64,000 bases of DNA from Carettochelys insculpta (lineage: Eukaryota; Chordata; Testudines; Carettochelyidae), in NCBI RefSeq assembly GCF_033958435.1, contig NC_134152.1:21674001-21738000 (forward strand), given 5' to 3'. Below the pieces are notes generated by a model, which was given only the letters and a program-made list of their open reading frames with translations, did no database searches and had not been told where the DNA came from. How positions within the stretch are numbered: the first letter of the stretch is position 1; every line of letters begins with the position of its first letter. Positions 39,001-47,500 of this stretch are shown here, piece by piece. Made by a program: the position numbers and the translations under genes.

Positions 39001-39478
39001 CTGGGTACTGAATAGCCACCTTTTATATTTAGACTGCCTTGATAACTTGCATCATTTTTTGTAAGTGTGTCATGCCTTTGTTGGATTTAAGAGAACTGAA
39101 AATACTGGTGCTAGGAGAATTTTTTTTTTCAGTATGAGACAGCTTTACTCCAGATGAAACTGCCTTTCTATTTAATGGAGAATCAGCGTGGTCCAAGCCT
39201 CAAAAATAACACGTTGAGCCACACTCGTGATTGCCAGCTCTGGGGTCAAGTGTGTTTGGTATTTATGTATGGATGGGTCTGCAATATTGAAACCAAGTGA
39301 AAATCAAGAGTCCTTATTAAAAATGTCACATGGCCATCAAGAAAAAGTATCAAGATTTGTGTATCTCCTTTTTCTTTAGGTAAAAACATTGGAATACATC
39401 AAGAGGCAAAGCAAACAACATGAACTGAGTCATTTTACAGAGCTGGCTCAGAGGCTCCTCCTGCAGTCCAGGGCCTGA
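14937..39478 (+). CDS. VPS35L: VPS35L, Retriever complex subunit, C-terminal 223 residues (join of five exons)
   Basis: VPS35L (formerly C16orf62) is the VPS35-like scaffold of Retriever (with VPS26C and VPS29). Retriever works with the CCC complex on endosomes to recycle SNX17 cargo such as integrins to the cell surface. The join 14937-15076, 20975-21140, 30586-30704, 38460-38606, 39380-39478 is open throughout, and the splice phases agree (2 / 0 / 1-2 / 0 / 0). The product reads [17 protein letters not shown]..., passes [37 protein letters not shown] and [19 protein letters not shown], and ends [15 protein letters not shown]. It matches the end of human VPS35L as I remember it nearly residue for residue. 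In the family this end is alpha-solenoid that contacts VPS29. All introns are GT-AG. The first two bases complete a codon begun in an exon upstream of the window, so the gene is partial here only because of the window edge. Confidence 0.96.
15354..16034 (-). mobile_element. Solo-LTR-like remnant of an endogenous retroelement
   Basis: Ends are TGTGA...TCACA. On the minus strand the order is C/A-rich U3-like text, a CAATC box-like site and a TATATAAAAAG TATA box at about 15908-15918, then about 550 bases to the other end. No internal gag/pol/env sequence adjoins it, and a clear flanking duplication was not found. Confidence 0.5.
17271..17600. mobile_element. Long-inverted-repeat MITE
   Basis: Arms from 17374 (GTAGCTGCGCGAATTTCGAA) and to 17590 (GTTCACGCAGCTAC) are complementary over about 100 bases with scattered mismatches, around a short centre near 17480. 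TTCGAA motifs recur as in the other elements of this window. Outer ends are approximate. Confidence 0.65.
18200..18402. mobile_element. Hairpin made of a second PLE tail family (88-bp arms)
   Basis: Arms 18200-18287 and 18314-18402 are complementary, with one substitution and one length change in an A/T run; the loop is 26 bases. The arms carry AGAAGTCCTATGGCACCTTA, GTTGGTCTTTGCCCACAAAA and TAAGCTT, as in the tail of the PLE copy at 12.5 kb. The right arm continues into GTGGATACAGACTAACC, the usual outer tail. Flanking duplication not found. Confidence 0.8.
18915..19050. repeat. Old MIR/CORE-like SINE fragment
   Basis: GAGCTTAGTGCTCTAGCCACTGGATCATG resembles the 'gctctaaccactagacca' tRNA-related segment common in amniote SINEs; it also runs through CACAAAGCAGGTCTTCTGAT. 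Diverged, and boundaries approximate. Confidence 0.45.
20975..21140 (+). CDS. VPS35L: VPS35L coding exon (fourth from last)
   Basis: Acceptor TTGTTCTATAG, donor GTAAAC (non-consensus at +5, but a normal GT). It encodes [20 protein letters not shown] through [12 protein letters not shown] and leaves one base of a split Val codon. It differs from the human residues I remember at only a few places (for example RGLL for RELL). Confidence 0.95.
21961..22587. mobile_element. GTCTACACGTGCA-ended DNA element
   Basis: The left end GCTGCATCTACACGTGCACG and right end GCACGTGTAGACGTAGCC form inverted repeats; TTCGAAGT, CGTCGAAGTAGGG and TATTTCGATGTTGG recur inside. About 627 bases, no transposase. Confidence 0.75.
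22862..23310. mobile_element. GC-rich hAT-like non-autonomous element
   Basis: It starts near GCAGTGTCTAATATGC and ends near GGACGCCACTGACCTAGGG, with a GC-rich, CAGCAG-bearing interior flanked by A/T-rich text. Ends resemble hAT MITEs of reptiles; the duplication is unresolved. Confidence 0.4.
23367..24860 (-). mobile_element. CR1 LINE, 5'-truncated, with reverse-transcriptase remnants
   Basis: Minus-strand frames read [20 protein letters not shown], then [19 protein letters not shown] and KFADDTKLF (the RT catalytic FADD), and further on [20 protein letters not shown] and [12 protein letters not shown]. This order is that of CR1 ORF2. The 3' end is the complement of AATGGCCATACTGGGTCAGA. 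Several frameshifts break it, so it cannot make an active protein. Confidence 0.92.
25770..25872 (+). mobile_element. Single PLE-type tail (same family as the 9.8-kb hairpin)
   Basis: CTATGGTCTGAAGAAGTGGG to GTCTTTAAAGTGCTAC and a T-rich end. It is nearly identical to the loop plus right arm of the 9764-9979 hairpin but without an inverted partner, so it shows what one arm looks like alone. Confidence 0.8.
26049..26076 (+). repeat. (GA)n microsatellite
   Basis: A short run of GA dinucleotides with one interruption. Confidence 0.9.
27440..27570 (+). repeat. tRNA-related SINE-like fragment
   Basis: GCAGAACTGGGAGTTGAACC and CCGTTCTAACCACTAGATGG match the common amniote SINE-like repeat that retains tRNA-like text. 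It accounts for the 86-residue open frame beginning at 27416, which I do not regard as a gene. Confidence 0.5.
29130..29400. mobile_element. Short inverted-repeat DNA element
   Basis: GTCACAGAATCCATGACTTCC at the left, and AAAAGTCATGGACAGGTCAT then CTGTGACCTGACTG at the right, are partly complementary. It carries a known-style reptile MITE vocabulary, with no coding capacity. Confidence 0.5.
29965..30540. mobile_element. GC-rich non-autonomous element abutting a VPS35L exon
   Basis: It begins AGGGTTGCTAAATATCCAG and runs through C-rich text (30220-30440) to a G-rich end near 30540. The next exon starts at 30586. The overlapping open frames are composition effects. Confidence 0.5.
30586..30704 (+). 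CDS. VPS35L: VPS35L coding exon (third from last)
   Basis: Acceptor TTGTTTCTGCAG, donor GTATGC. Two bases complete Val, then 39 codons [20 protein letters not shown] through [12 protein letters not shown]-rich repeat occupies the intron to within about 50 bases of the acceptor. Confidence 0.95.
30875..31064. mobile_element. Unidentified hairpin insertion (72-bp arms)
   Basis: Arms 30871-30942 and 30959-31030 are complementary with about six mismatches, around a 16-base centre. The direct repeat CTATAATTGTTCT flanks the unit (30862-30874 and 31065-31077). A 34-base non-paired piece follows the right arm. The family is not recognised; it has no coding capacity. Confidence 0.7.
32440..32673. 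mobile_element. GTCTACACTAGAG-type MITE
   Basis: The left end AAGGGTATGTCAGTACTTAT and the complement of CTCTAGTGTAGACAAGGCCT at the right form imperfect inverted repeats. ATCGACC and GATTGAC motifs lie inside. Confidence 0.65.
34651..34820. mobile_element. hAT-like MITE
   Basis: The ends ATGTTTCCCAAA and TTTGGGAAACAT are exact inverted repeats about 170 bases apart. No 8-bp duplication was found. Confidence 0.55.
36079..36500 (-). mobile_element. CR1 LINE 3' fragment
   Basis: AGAATTACGGAACATAGTAG, GGGACCTCAAGAAGTCATTA and CAAATTCCCTTG are the reverse of a CR1 3' region as seen across birds and turtles. Diverged. Confidence 0.6.
36870..37258 (+). mobile_element. Penelope-like element reverse-transcriptase fragment
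   Basis: The plus strand reads [20 protein letters not shown], then [23 protein letters not shown] with a following FLDT is the PLE reverse-transcriptase pattern (catalytic aspartates in YIDD). It has a stop soon after and is cut by the hAT element that follows. Confidence 0.7.
37259..38075. mobile_element. Non-autonomous hAT element with 8-bp target duplication
   Basis: The direct repeat ATTAGAAC is at 37251-37258 and 38076-38083. Ends GGTAGTTCCCAAATTT and AGTTTGGGAAACCATGT are imperfect inverted repeats. The interior is GC-rich (37450-37800) with no transposase. Confidence 0.85.
38460..38606 (+). CDS. VPS35L: VPS35L coding exon (penultimate)
   Basis: Acceptor CAATGGTAG has a weak pyrimidine tract; donor is GTAAGA. 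It has 49 codons in phase 0: [20 protein letters not shown] through [10 protein letters not shown]. The block [15 protein letters not shown] is identical to the mammalian protein as remembered. Confidence 0.95.
38607..39379 (+). other. VPS35L: VPS35L last intron
   Basis: A GT-AG intron of 773 bases, A/T-rich, with no repeat or further exon recognised. Confidence 0.85.
39380..39478 (+). CDS. VPS35L: VPS35L terminal coding exon with stop
   Basis: Acceptor TTTTTCTTTAG. The exon has 32 codons, [20 protein letters not shown] through LLLQSRA, then TGA at 39476-39478. The end aligns with human ...ELALRLPLQTRT (from memory), so the protein is full length at its C terminus. Confidence 0.95.
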   Translation, partial: VKTLEYIKRQSKQHELSHFTELAQRLLLQSRA

Positions 39479-40170
39479 TGTTATGTGAGGAGATGTCTCC
39501 AAGTCCATAAAACAGAAGCTTTATCTTGAGCTTTTATTGGTGTTCAGCGTATTTTCTTATTTAAGTTCAGAGTATGATAGACTGAGTTGGACAAGGTAAA
39601 CCTTTTCTGACAAAGTGCAATAATTTGAACTAAGCTTGGTTCCAATGGTGTCATTAAACAGAATCTGATTCAAGTATTTAGATTCAATAAAGTGTATCTT
39701 TAAAATTTCTGATGGCAAATAACATTCCAGACTTGAATCTGACATGATCTTAACAACATAGGAAGAAAATTATCCATGTAAGCCCATTGAGTCCCCTCAT
39801 CCCATTTAGGACATACTAATGATTTCCTGTGTATGAGCAATGTTGATGTAACATATTTCACATTCAGCTGTAGTTCTAGATGAGAAATGTCTTAGATTTC
39901 TTTGCATAGTTGTTTACAATATCTATATGGCCAGTTCCACTATAAGGACAACATGGGTGAGATGTGACTGTTTTCTGGCTTTGAAAAAATTTTTATAATA
40001 TACTTACACCAAAATGTTGTTGATGCATTCATTGTACTTTTAAAAGTGCTTTGTTAAATGGAGGGATATGGCAATCCAGTGTAAAGTCGAGAGGAAAATG
40101 CAAAGGTATTTCAAGTCCTGTTTTCAGTCCAAATGCAGTCTCATCAAATAAAAACTGTTAATGTGCAGTT
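39479..40170 (+). other. VPS35L: VPS35L 3' UTR with two poly(A) signals
   Basis: The sequence after the stop codon is A/T-rich and free of recognisable repeats. Canonical AATAAA hexamers lie at 39686-39691 and 40147-40152; the second is followed by a GT-rich stretch. Either could be used. The end point is an estimate placed just after the second signal. Confidence 0.6.
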
Positions 40171-41689
40171 TAGTTCCTCTGTTTATTCCTTATTACACAT
40201 ATCCACAGTCATCATCTGACTGACTGAACATCCTGTGATTATTAGTTACATTTGCTATTATACTGCTTAACAAATTTCTCTCTGCCATTTCTAACCAGTG
40301 GCAAGGAGCCAGAGATTGCTTTAGTGCCAAACATGCTCTAGTTTTGATTATTTAGGCAATTTGAGTTAATCTCTACAATAACCAAGGATGACTTAAATAC
40401 TCTCGTTAAATTTTGAGCAGTTGTCTTTTGTTGAGGGTGACAGTCCTATTGTGTGAATGAATTTCTGTACTAAAGTAGTTTGTGTTCTGTGGCAGGCATA
40501 CCACTTAATGCACTTAGAATGGTGTCGAAATATTCTCCATGCTGAGACTGATAATGCTTTGCCAGTTAAAACAAGCATTTTGTTTCTCTAAAAACTAGTT
40601 TAGCTGGGGAGCATAAGTGTTAATCAGTCAATGATTGCAGTTTTTTATGGTTTTTGCTACTGGTTAAGAAATGCAGGTGTCCATTACTTGTGCATCATCA
40701 CACATGCTGGGGTTTAAAGTGGATGCAGCTTAAATGCTATTTAAGAGAAGAAAAGCCATCTGTAAAGATCGGCTGGTTGAGGTGAATGACTGCTGTGGTT
40801 GCCAGGCAACTACTGATTTTTTTTCTGCAATTTTGAGTTAGTGGTGATTACATTAAAGGGTCCAGTTGTCAATGAATGCTCACTACATCATTTGCTGTTC
40901 ATAATTTAGTTGGGTATGCACAGCTTGCAGTAGAGGGTTAGGAATAACAGCTTTCATTCAGAGGAGTTGACTATTTGTTGCTTGTTAGTATTTTTAAAAT
41001 TTAGATTGGAAATAAGGTTTTTGAGACAATCATGTAGTGTATGTGACCATCAGAACAAGTATATCATAGCTATCCAGTAAGGAAATACTGGCTCATATGT
41101 TGTGAATACATCAATGTGAAGTCTAGTGAGAACCAGAATTACAAGTGGTCGGGGGAGAGATGGTGCTGTCTACATTAGATTAAGCCTTTTCTTTAAAAAT
41201 TGACCTGATTGTGTGCAGGAGACTCAATCTCCTGCCCCACCACCTCCCCACCCCCCGCAACAACTAAACAAAACAAACATGGGTGAACATGTTTATTTGT
41301 GTTAGACAATTTGTCTTGGAGTGTTCCACCCATGGTTCAATGCCTGTGGAAGCCTGGGAGCCCTCCAGCTAAATATCTGCTGCACCTGTTTAGTAGGAAT
41401 GTTAACAGTGTGGTGTACCTGTTCATGGGGTGACAGTGTAGCAAATGCATGCAAGGATTCTGATCCTGTTACTTGTACAGCTTTCTGTGATACATGAACA
41501 TGCACAATGCCAGGATCCTTTCACAGAAGGTAATACACAAATGTCACAGAACAGCAGACACCGAACAGCTCTGCAGCCTGTTTTATAATCAAATGTGTGA
41601 GGTGCGTGAACCTCAGTTTTTCTTAACTGACTGAAGTTGCCCATAGCATTTCACACATTGTCACAGTGTCTTAATTTTGCAATGGATTT

Positions 41690-42105
41690 AAGACAGGTCT
41701 GTAAGAATGGTCATGCTGTGTCAGACCAAGGGTCTATCTAGCCCAGTTGCTTGTCTCCCAACACTGGCCACTGCCAGGTATCCCAGTCCCTCTCCTGTTA
41801 CTCAACTCTAGCATCTGACGTGAATTTATCTACTTAATTGAACCCTATTAAAGATCTGGTCATCACAACATCCTCTGGCAAGGAGTTTCATAGGCCTACC
41901 GTGCATTGCATGAAGAAAAACTTCCTTTTGCTTGTTTTAAACCTGCTACCCATTAATTTCATTTAGTGATCCCTAATTCTTAAGTTATTGTTCTCATAAC
42001 ATTTCCATATTTACCAGTCGTGATCTTTATACATCTCTAACGTATCCCCCTTGTCTCTTCTTTTCTAAGCTGAGAACCTCTCAAACTTTGACATTCTGTA
42101 TATCC
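41690..42105 (-). mobile_element. CR1 LINE 3' fragment
   Basis: GTAAGAATGGTCATGCTGTG, GTCTATCTAGCCCAG and CTACCCATTAATTTCATTTA are the reverse of the CR1 3' end also seen at 23.4 and 59.0 kb. More diverged than those. Confidence 0.8.
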
Positions 42106-42905
42106 AGATGACAATGATGCAGTGTATCTTTCCATGCTCCACGCCCTTGTTTTCTTTTAAAAGTTAATGAGCAAAAACCCAAGAAATTTAACTAGTGATC
42201 ATGGTGTTGGAAAGAGAATTGAGTTAGGACTCTGTGCAGGAACTATACAGGCAGAAAGAGCTGTAAGATCATGACATAAGTTATGAAGGTGCCACAGTTT
42301 ACCCTAACCATACTTGACTTGTGGTAGGACTTAGCAGACACACCACCCCCCCTAAACTCAAATTTTAAATGTTCAGTGGGGTGCCTCCTCTGTTACTGTG
42401 GGTGGCCATCCCTGCAGCCACCCATTGCCAAAAATCCTAACCCTTGATACACTACTGTTAACAGGCTGTAATTCACCTGTAAGGAATTATGTCAAATGCA
42501 CAAGCATGGCAAAATAATGGCCATAGAAGATTTTTACTATACTCTTCACAAAATATGTGCAAATATCTAATTGGGAAATAAATGAACACACCCAGTCTCC
42601 ATAGAAACAATTGGCTTATAAAGCTACAGTAAAATGACATTTAGGTACAAAGCATAAAACATTTTCACTATAAATGTATACAAATTTCTCAACATTACAG
42701 CTGCTAAATACAGGAGAAAGATTGAGGAATGTGCATGTTATATGCAGCTAGCATGGAGGCTAAGATAGGGCTCCTCAGAACAAGGCTCACAGTGTTAGAC
42801 CATCTCCTCACTGCCCCCCATATCCCACCCTAACCCGTGGAAAGCCACGAAGGATATAGCCATGCAGCCAGGGTATTGCAAGAAAACTGCTATGTGAAAA
42901 TAACT

Positions 42906-43229
42906 CACCTACACTATGCCCCTGCTATTTTGAAATAAATCTGAAATAGTGGGTGCATTATTTCAAAATGGGTTAAACCTCATTGCAGGAGGAATAGTGC
43001 CTATTTCAAAAGGGGTGCCATTAAGCACTATTCTATGTCTTATTTTGAACTAGTTATTTCAAAATAGGTGCTATTCCTTCTTAATGGCACCTGTTTCAAA
43101 ATAAGCGCTGTGTATTTCGAAAGAGCCAAGTGCTGTTTCGAAACATTTTTGTGTGTAACAGCCTTATTTCAAAAGAGCTATTCTGGAATAGCTTATTTCC
43201 AAATAAGACTGCTGTGTAGACATAGCCCC
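42906..43229. mobile_element. GTCTACAC-type MITE rich in TTTCAAAATA
   Basis: The left end ACCTACACTATGCCCC is matched by the right end TGTGTAGACATAGCCCC in reverse complement. The motif TATTTCAAAATAG recurs several times inside in both orientations. Confidence 0.7.
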
Positions 43230-44246
43230 GGTGAAAATGTAACCCAGTTTACATGCATAGCTTTTCCAAGTTTCAGGGAGACAATGGCACTCCCAGTGAC
43301 TGACTCTGGAGTTCCAAATATGCATAGATTGAGTAAACATACAATTGCATTTATACAGTTCATGCTTTTTTGTACACAACCAGTGAAAATGTGACTAACA
43401 AACGTAGGAGTTAATCCAAAGGTTAAGAAACAGGAATTTCATTCATGCAGCCTGGGCAGTTCTGAGAAACAGTCTGGGCCACACCAGATCTCAACAGCCA
43501 ATGAGCATTCTGCCAACTTACTGCAACCAGGATTTGGCCTTTAAAATAGCTACCAAAATAGATGAATACAATGTTAGCCAGGATGAAGAAGCAATCAAGA
43601 ATAAATCAGTGACTCTTTAAAAGTTACTATCCATCTCTGGTCATGCTTAACTGGTGCACAGAAATTTTAACAAATTCATCTTTATAGCTACCTTATAGAT
43701 ACAATCACTCACTGGGTTTTTTATGTTGAAATAAAATGTTACTTGGGAAGTGTAAATGATCTGGCAAAAAGTAGCCTATTGATCAAATTCTAGACGTACC
43801 TATAGTGTATCTTTCAATGCTAAATTCCATAATTTGGTAGCAGAAAAACATTTGTGCGGATTTTATATTAAAAACAGGAAAGTAATCATTATGTTGCCCT
43901 TGAGTCACTAAAATGTATTAGGGTTTTAAAATGTTTTGCATTCTTAAAAGTTCAAGTAAATATTTACAAGATTTAAACTGCCACAGGGTACAGCTGCAAG
44001 TCTCAAACATATTCTGATGGAGATTCTCTCTCTACTAGTACAGAACATGCTGGTAAACCTTTGAGGTACACTGGGATTTGTAATTGAGCAGAGCTTACAT
44101 CTTAGTCTCACGTGCAGTAAGATTTCAAGTCACATCAGCACTTGGTGCTGTAAAGTTGCAAACCGGTGGCTGAACTTGGTTTCATCCACAAAAAAAATGT
44201 AAAGTTTGAATGGTTTTTCATTCCCCTCACGTTACTGCAACAAAAT

Positions 44247-44561
44247 TTAGTTATCAAATTTAATAGATCTAGAAGCATACTTGTCTATGTGCACTTTTTT
44301 GTTGGCAACAGGCTGGAATCCAAGGCCACATCCTTTGTGCTGCTTCAAGTTTAATGCTTTCTCAAACTGCATTTGCAGGGTCTGCTTTAAGGTTTCCTCA
44401 CTTTTCCTGTTCAGAGCCAGGTTCGGCTTTTCTCTGGCTCCTGGTGGATCTTGAGTTGAGATGGAACCCTTTTTAAAACCACCCATCAGTTTAAGGAATT
44501 TTGTTTTTTGGTCTGAACTTTCAAAAGTAGCTGTGCTCCACTGGCCAAACTGTGTGTCCTG
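44247..44561 (-). CDS. KNOP1: KNOP1 terminal coding exon (SMAP-like domain)
   Basis: The acceptor is a tandem TTTTTTCAGCAG, so the exon may start at 44561 or 44558. The product is (Q)DTQFGQWSTATFESSDQ, then KFLKLMGGFKK and an amphipathic end finishing IKFDN-TAA. Human has GTQFGQWDTAGFENEDQ and KSVKLED at the corresponding places (from memory). I could not identify a convincing minus-strand poly(A) signal close downstream. Confidence 0.93.
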   Translation of the reverse strand, partial: QDTQFGQWSTATFESSDQKTKFLKLMGGFKKGSISTQDPPGAREKPNLALNRKSEETLKQTLQMQFEKALNLKQHKGCGLGFQPVANKKVHIDKYASRSIKFDN

Positions 44562-47500
44562 CTGAAAAAAACGAAATGATTAGGAAGTTTTACCTGAACT
44601 GTATTATTCATAAACTCACAGGATCAGAACATAAAATGACACCAGCATTAGGGGGTTGCAACCACCCCAGGGGCCACAAAGATTGCGATAGAGACACCAA
44701 AACTAGTGGGGTGAGGGAAGGGAAAATTGTTCTTCCCACTTCTGAATGCCATCTGTATGCCTGCTCCTTGCTGTACTCCTGGGAAGCACAGGGTAAGGAA
44801 CTGGCTGCACTAATCATGTAACCAACCGTACAATGCTCAGAAGTCTCCTTGCCATTGGAGAAGGCAACTTCTCTGGAGCAGAGTGAGCTGGAGGTTTGAA
44901 GGGGAAAACCCTCAATATCCCTGTGCACCAAGCCATGTTCACTACACACCATCAGAAACATCACCACAAACCCAATCCCATTGTCTTTTGCAGGCACTAA
45001 AATCTACAACATTCTTGGAGCAAGTAAATGGAAGTAATCTTAAGAACCTTTGAACGAGGCATGCACACCTCCTAAAGAAGAGATGGGAACTGCATGGAAA
45101 GACACCCATGAACACCCCCTTCCTGAAGGGATTTTGTCTTAAAGATGTTCAGAGTTTCTAACAATTTGGAACCCATCTGCATCTAACCTAGAGGCAGACC
45201 GAGTGGTTTCATTTTTCTGGCACAGTCTATCATAACTGCTTCTGTTATTCAAGTAGTAGAGGGGGCTTTGCTGCTGCTCTAGCAGTCAGCAATACTGAGT
45301 ACAGTGTAGGCTCCCAGTCAAAAAGGGCAGAACAGCATCAACCCCACACATGGTTTGGCCTATGATGGAGCTAAAGGAGAAGGAAACAGACTTAATATTA
45401 AGTAATTATGAACTAATCTAAATATTAGAGCAGCTAGGCATTAATAGGTGCCCATGACTGACTCTAGAGTATTTCCTGTTGTTTGAGATTTGTCTGTCAG
45501 ATTACTACAATTATTGCTACCACGTTGTGCACAACTAAAACCACTCCCCACTATTTTCAGAACTTCCAAAGGATGGAATATAAAAATTACAGCCTAAATT
45601 AAGGTTTGTCTAGAATTAAAATAAATGCTTCAACTATTTAAATTCCTGTGTAGAAACAAGATAGCACTGTTTACCACAAATTCATTTCAGAATATTGCAT
45701 CGTTGCTTTGCCTCAGTGCAGTAAATATGAGCCACATATGGACAATTACAGCATTTACTTCCCAATTATGTAACGGGACAGTCTGTCACACTGTGGACTG
45801 ATGCTCCTGTGAACTTTCAGAAATAAGCTCAAGAATGTTCAGCGAATGTTTTCAAAGCCATGGTAACCAATAAAGAGAGGCTTGCTGTGTTCTATTGGTT
45901 GCAGATGGAACAAAAGGTGCATCATGAGCCATTTTAAAACCACAGTGACAATAGACAGCTTGCAGACAACCACTGACGTAGCTGAATGTGCAGTCACAGC
46001 CCCAGATTCATTCCCGTTTTGTCCCTGGTGCTTCTTTGCCCTTTATCTTTAGGCATCCAACTACTCTGCCATCTGGACACTAAATTCCCAAAGACACAAA
46101 AAGCCTTCTCTAGCTACATTTAAGTTATTCTAATGAGCGGTCTGCTTGGCTTTTCTAGAAAAGGTTTCAGGCCTGTCCTGTGCCTTTTCGTTTTCCTTTC
46201 TCAGAGGTAAATATGAACAACCTCAGCAATTAAACAAAAATTCTAACTATGAAGACACATCCAAACTTGGCCTATGGGTTCTGCACAGTGATTCCTTCCT
46301 TCACTAGTTACCTAGCCTGTATAGGCAAAACCTTTAAAAAGATCTCAATCCCTACAACTACTGCCACTCTTGGAGTTTGTCAGTTGTTAGCTCTAGTCTT
46401 CCATTTCAGCTGCTGACACAAGCAGAACTACTTGTGTCACACAATGGGGCTTCCCATCCACCAGTCATCTTTATACAGTACTTCAGTTAAAATGTGAATA
46501 GCCCACTTCACCAAAATTATTTTTGTTGTGTACTAGCTTCAGGGGGCGTATGCTGGGCTATACTGTGGCCAAATTCTGGTGTGGGGATACCCTGTGAAAA
46601 AGTACAATTCACCCTTTGTATTTATGGACACATTGCAAGTCACATCGGCAAATCTCCTCACCTTCCTATTACTGAAGAAAGCTATTTTCTGTAAGTTTCT
46701 TTACACAGTCCCTGTGGGTGGCTTGGAAGTCACAATGTCATTGTTAATTCTTTTCTATATCTGGCATGACTGACTCTTCCATTTTCACCTTTCAGAGTGG
46801 GGATGACCCACAGTTAACTTGAACTAATACGTTATTTGTCCTCTGATTAGGGGTTAGATAAACTGGTTTAAACTACGGGAAAAATCAGAATTCAAAATGC
46901 AGCTTTCACGAATGCCTTCAATCCATCCAGGATTGAACTAGAGAACGTAGAAAAGTTCACGTATCTGGGGAGCAACATAACGTATGATCTAGACTATAAC
47001 AAGGAAATAGAGATTAGAATAGCGAAAGCAAGAGCAAGTTTGAAAGCAATGGATAAGATCTGGAAAAGGAAAGCGATTAGCTTAGGAACAAAGCTGAGCA
47101 TCTTGAAAACGTGTGTATTCAGCAGCATGTTCTACGAATGTGAGACATGGGTGACGATAAAAGATTCAAAGAGAAGAATATTGGCATTCGAGAGTTGCTG
47201 TTCTAGAAAGATCCTGAGAATAGGATGGATGCAGAAGGTCACCAGTGAGGAATTATATAGGAAGATACAGCTGAAAGAGACCGAAGGTTATACAATGCAA
47301 CTTACAGCTATTTGGGCATATTTGCAGAATGAATGACAGACAAAAAGTCAAGACACTGGTATCTGGCATAATAGACGGTTCGAATAGGAGAGGAACACCC
47401 CACAGAGAATGGTGGTGCAGATCTAATCTACAGAAACTAAGCCCCAATGCACTGAACAGGGAAAGATAGAAGGAAACAGCGAGAGAAGCATCAGACACCA

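Larger units (their letters stand above)
40171..44246. other. Convergent intergenic region and KNOP1 3' UTR
   Basis: It lies between the tail-to-tail ends of VPS35L (+) and KNOP1 (-). It holds a CR1 fragment and a MITE; part of the right side must be KNOP1 3' UTR, but its end is not evident. No other gene is supported. Confidence 0.6.
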
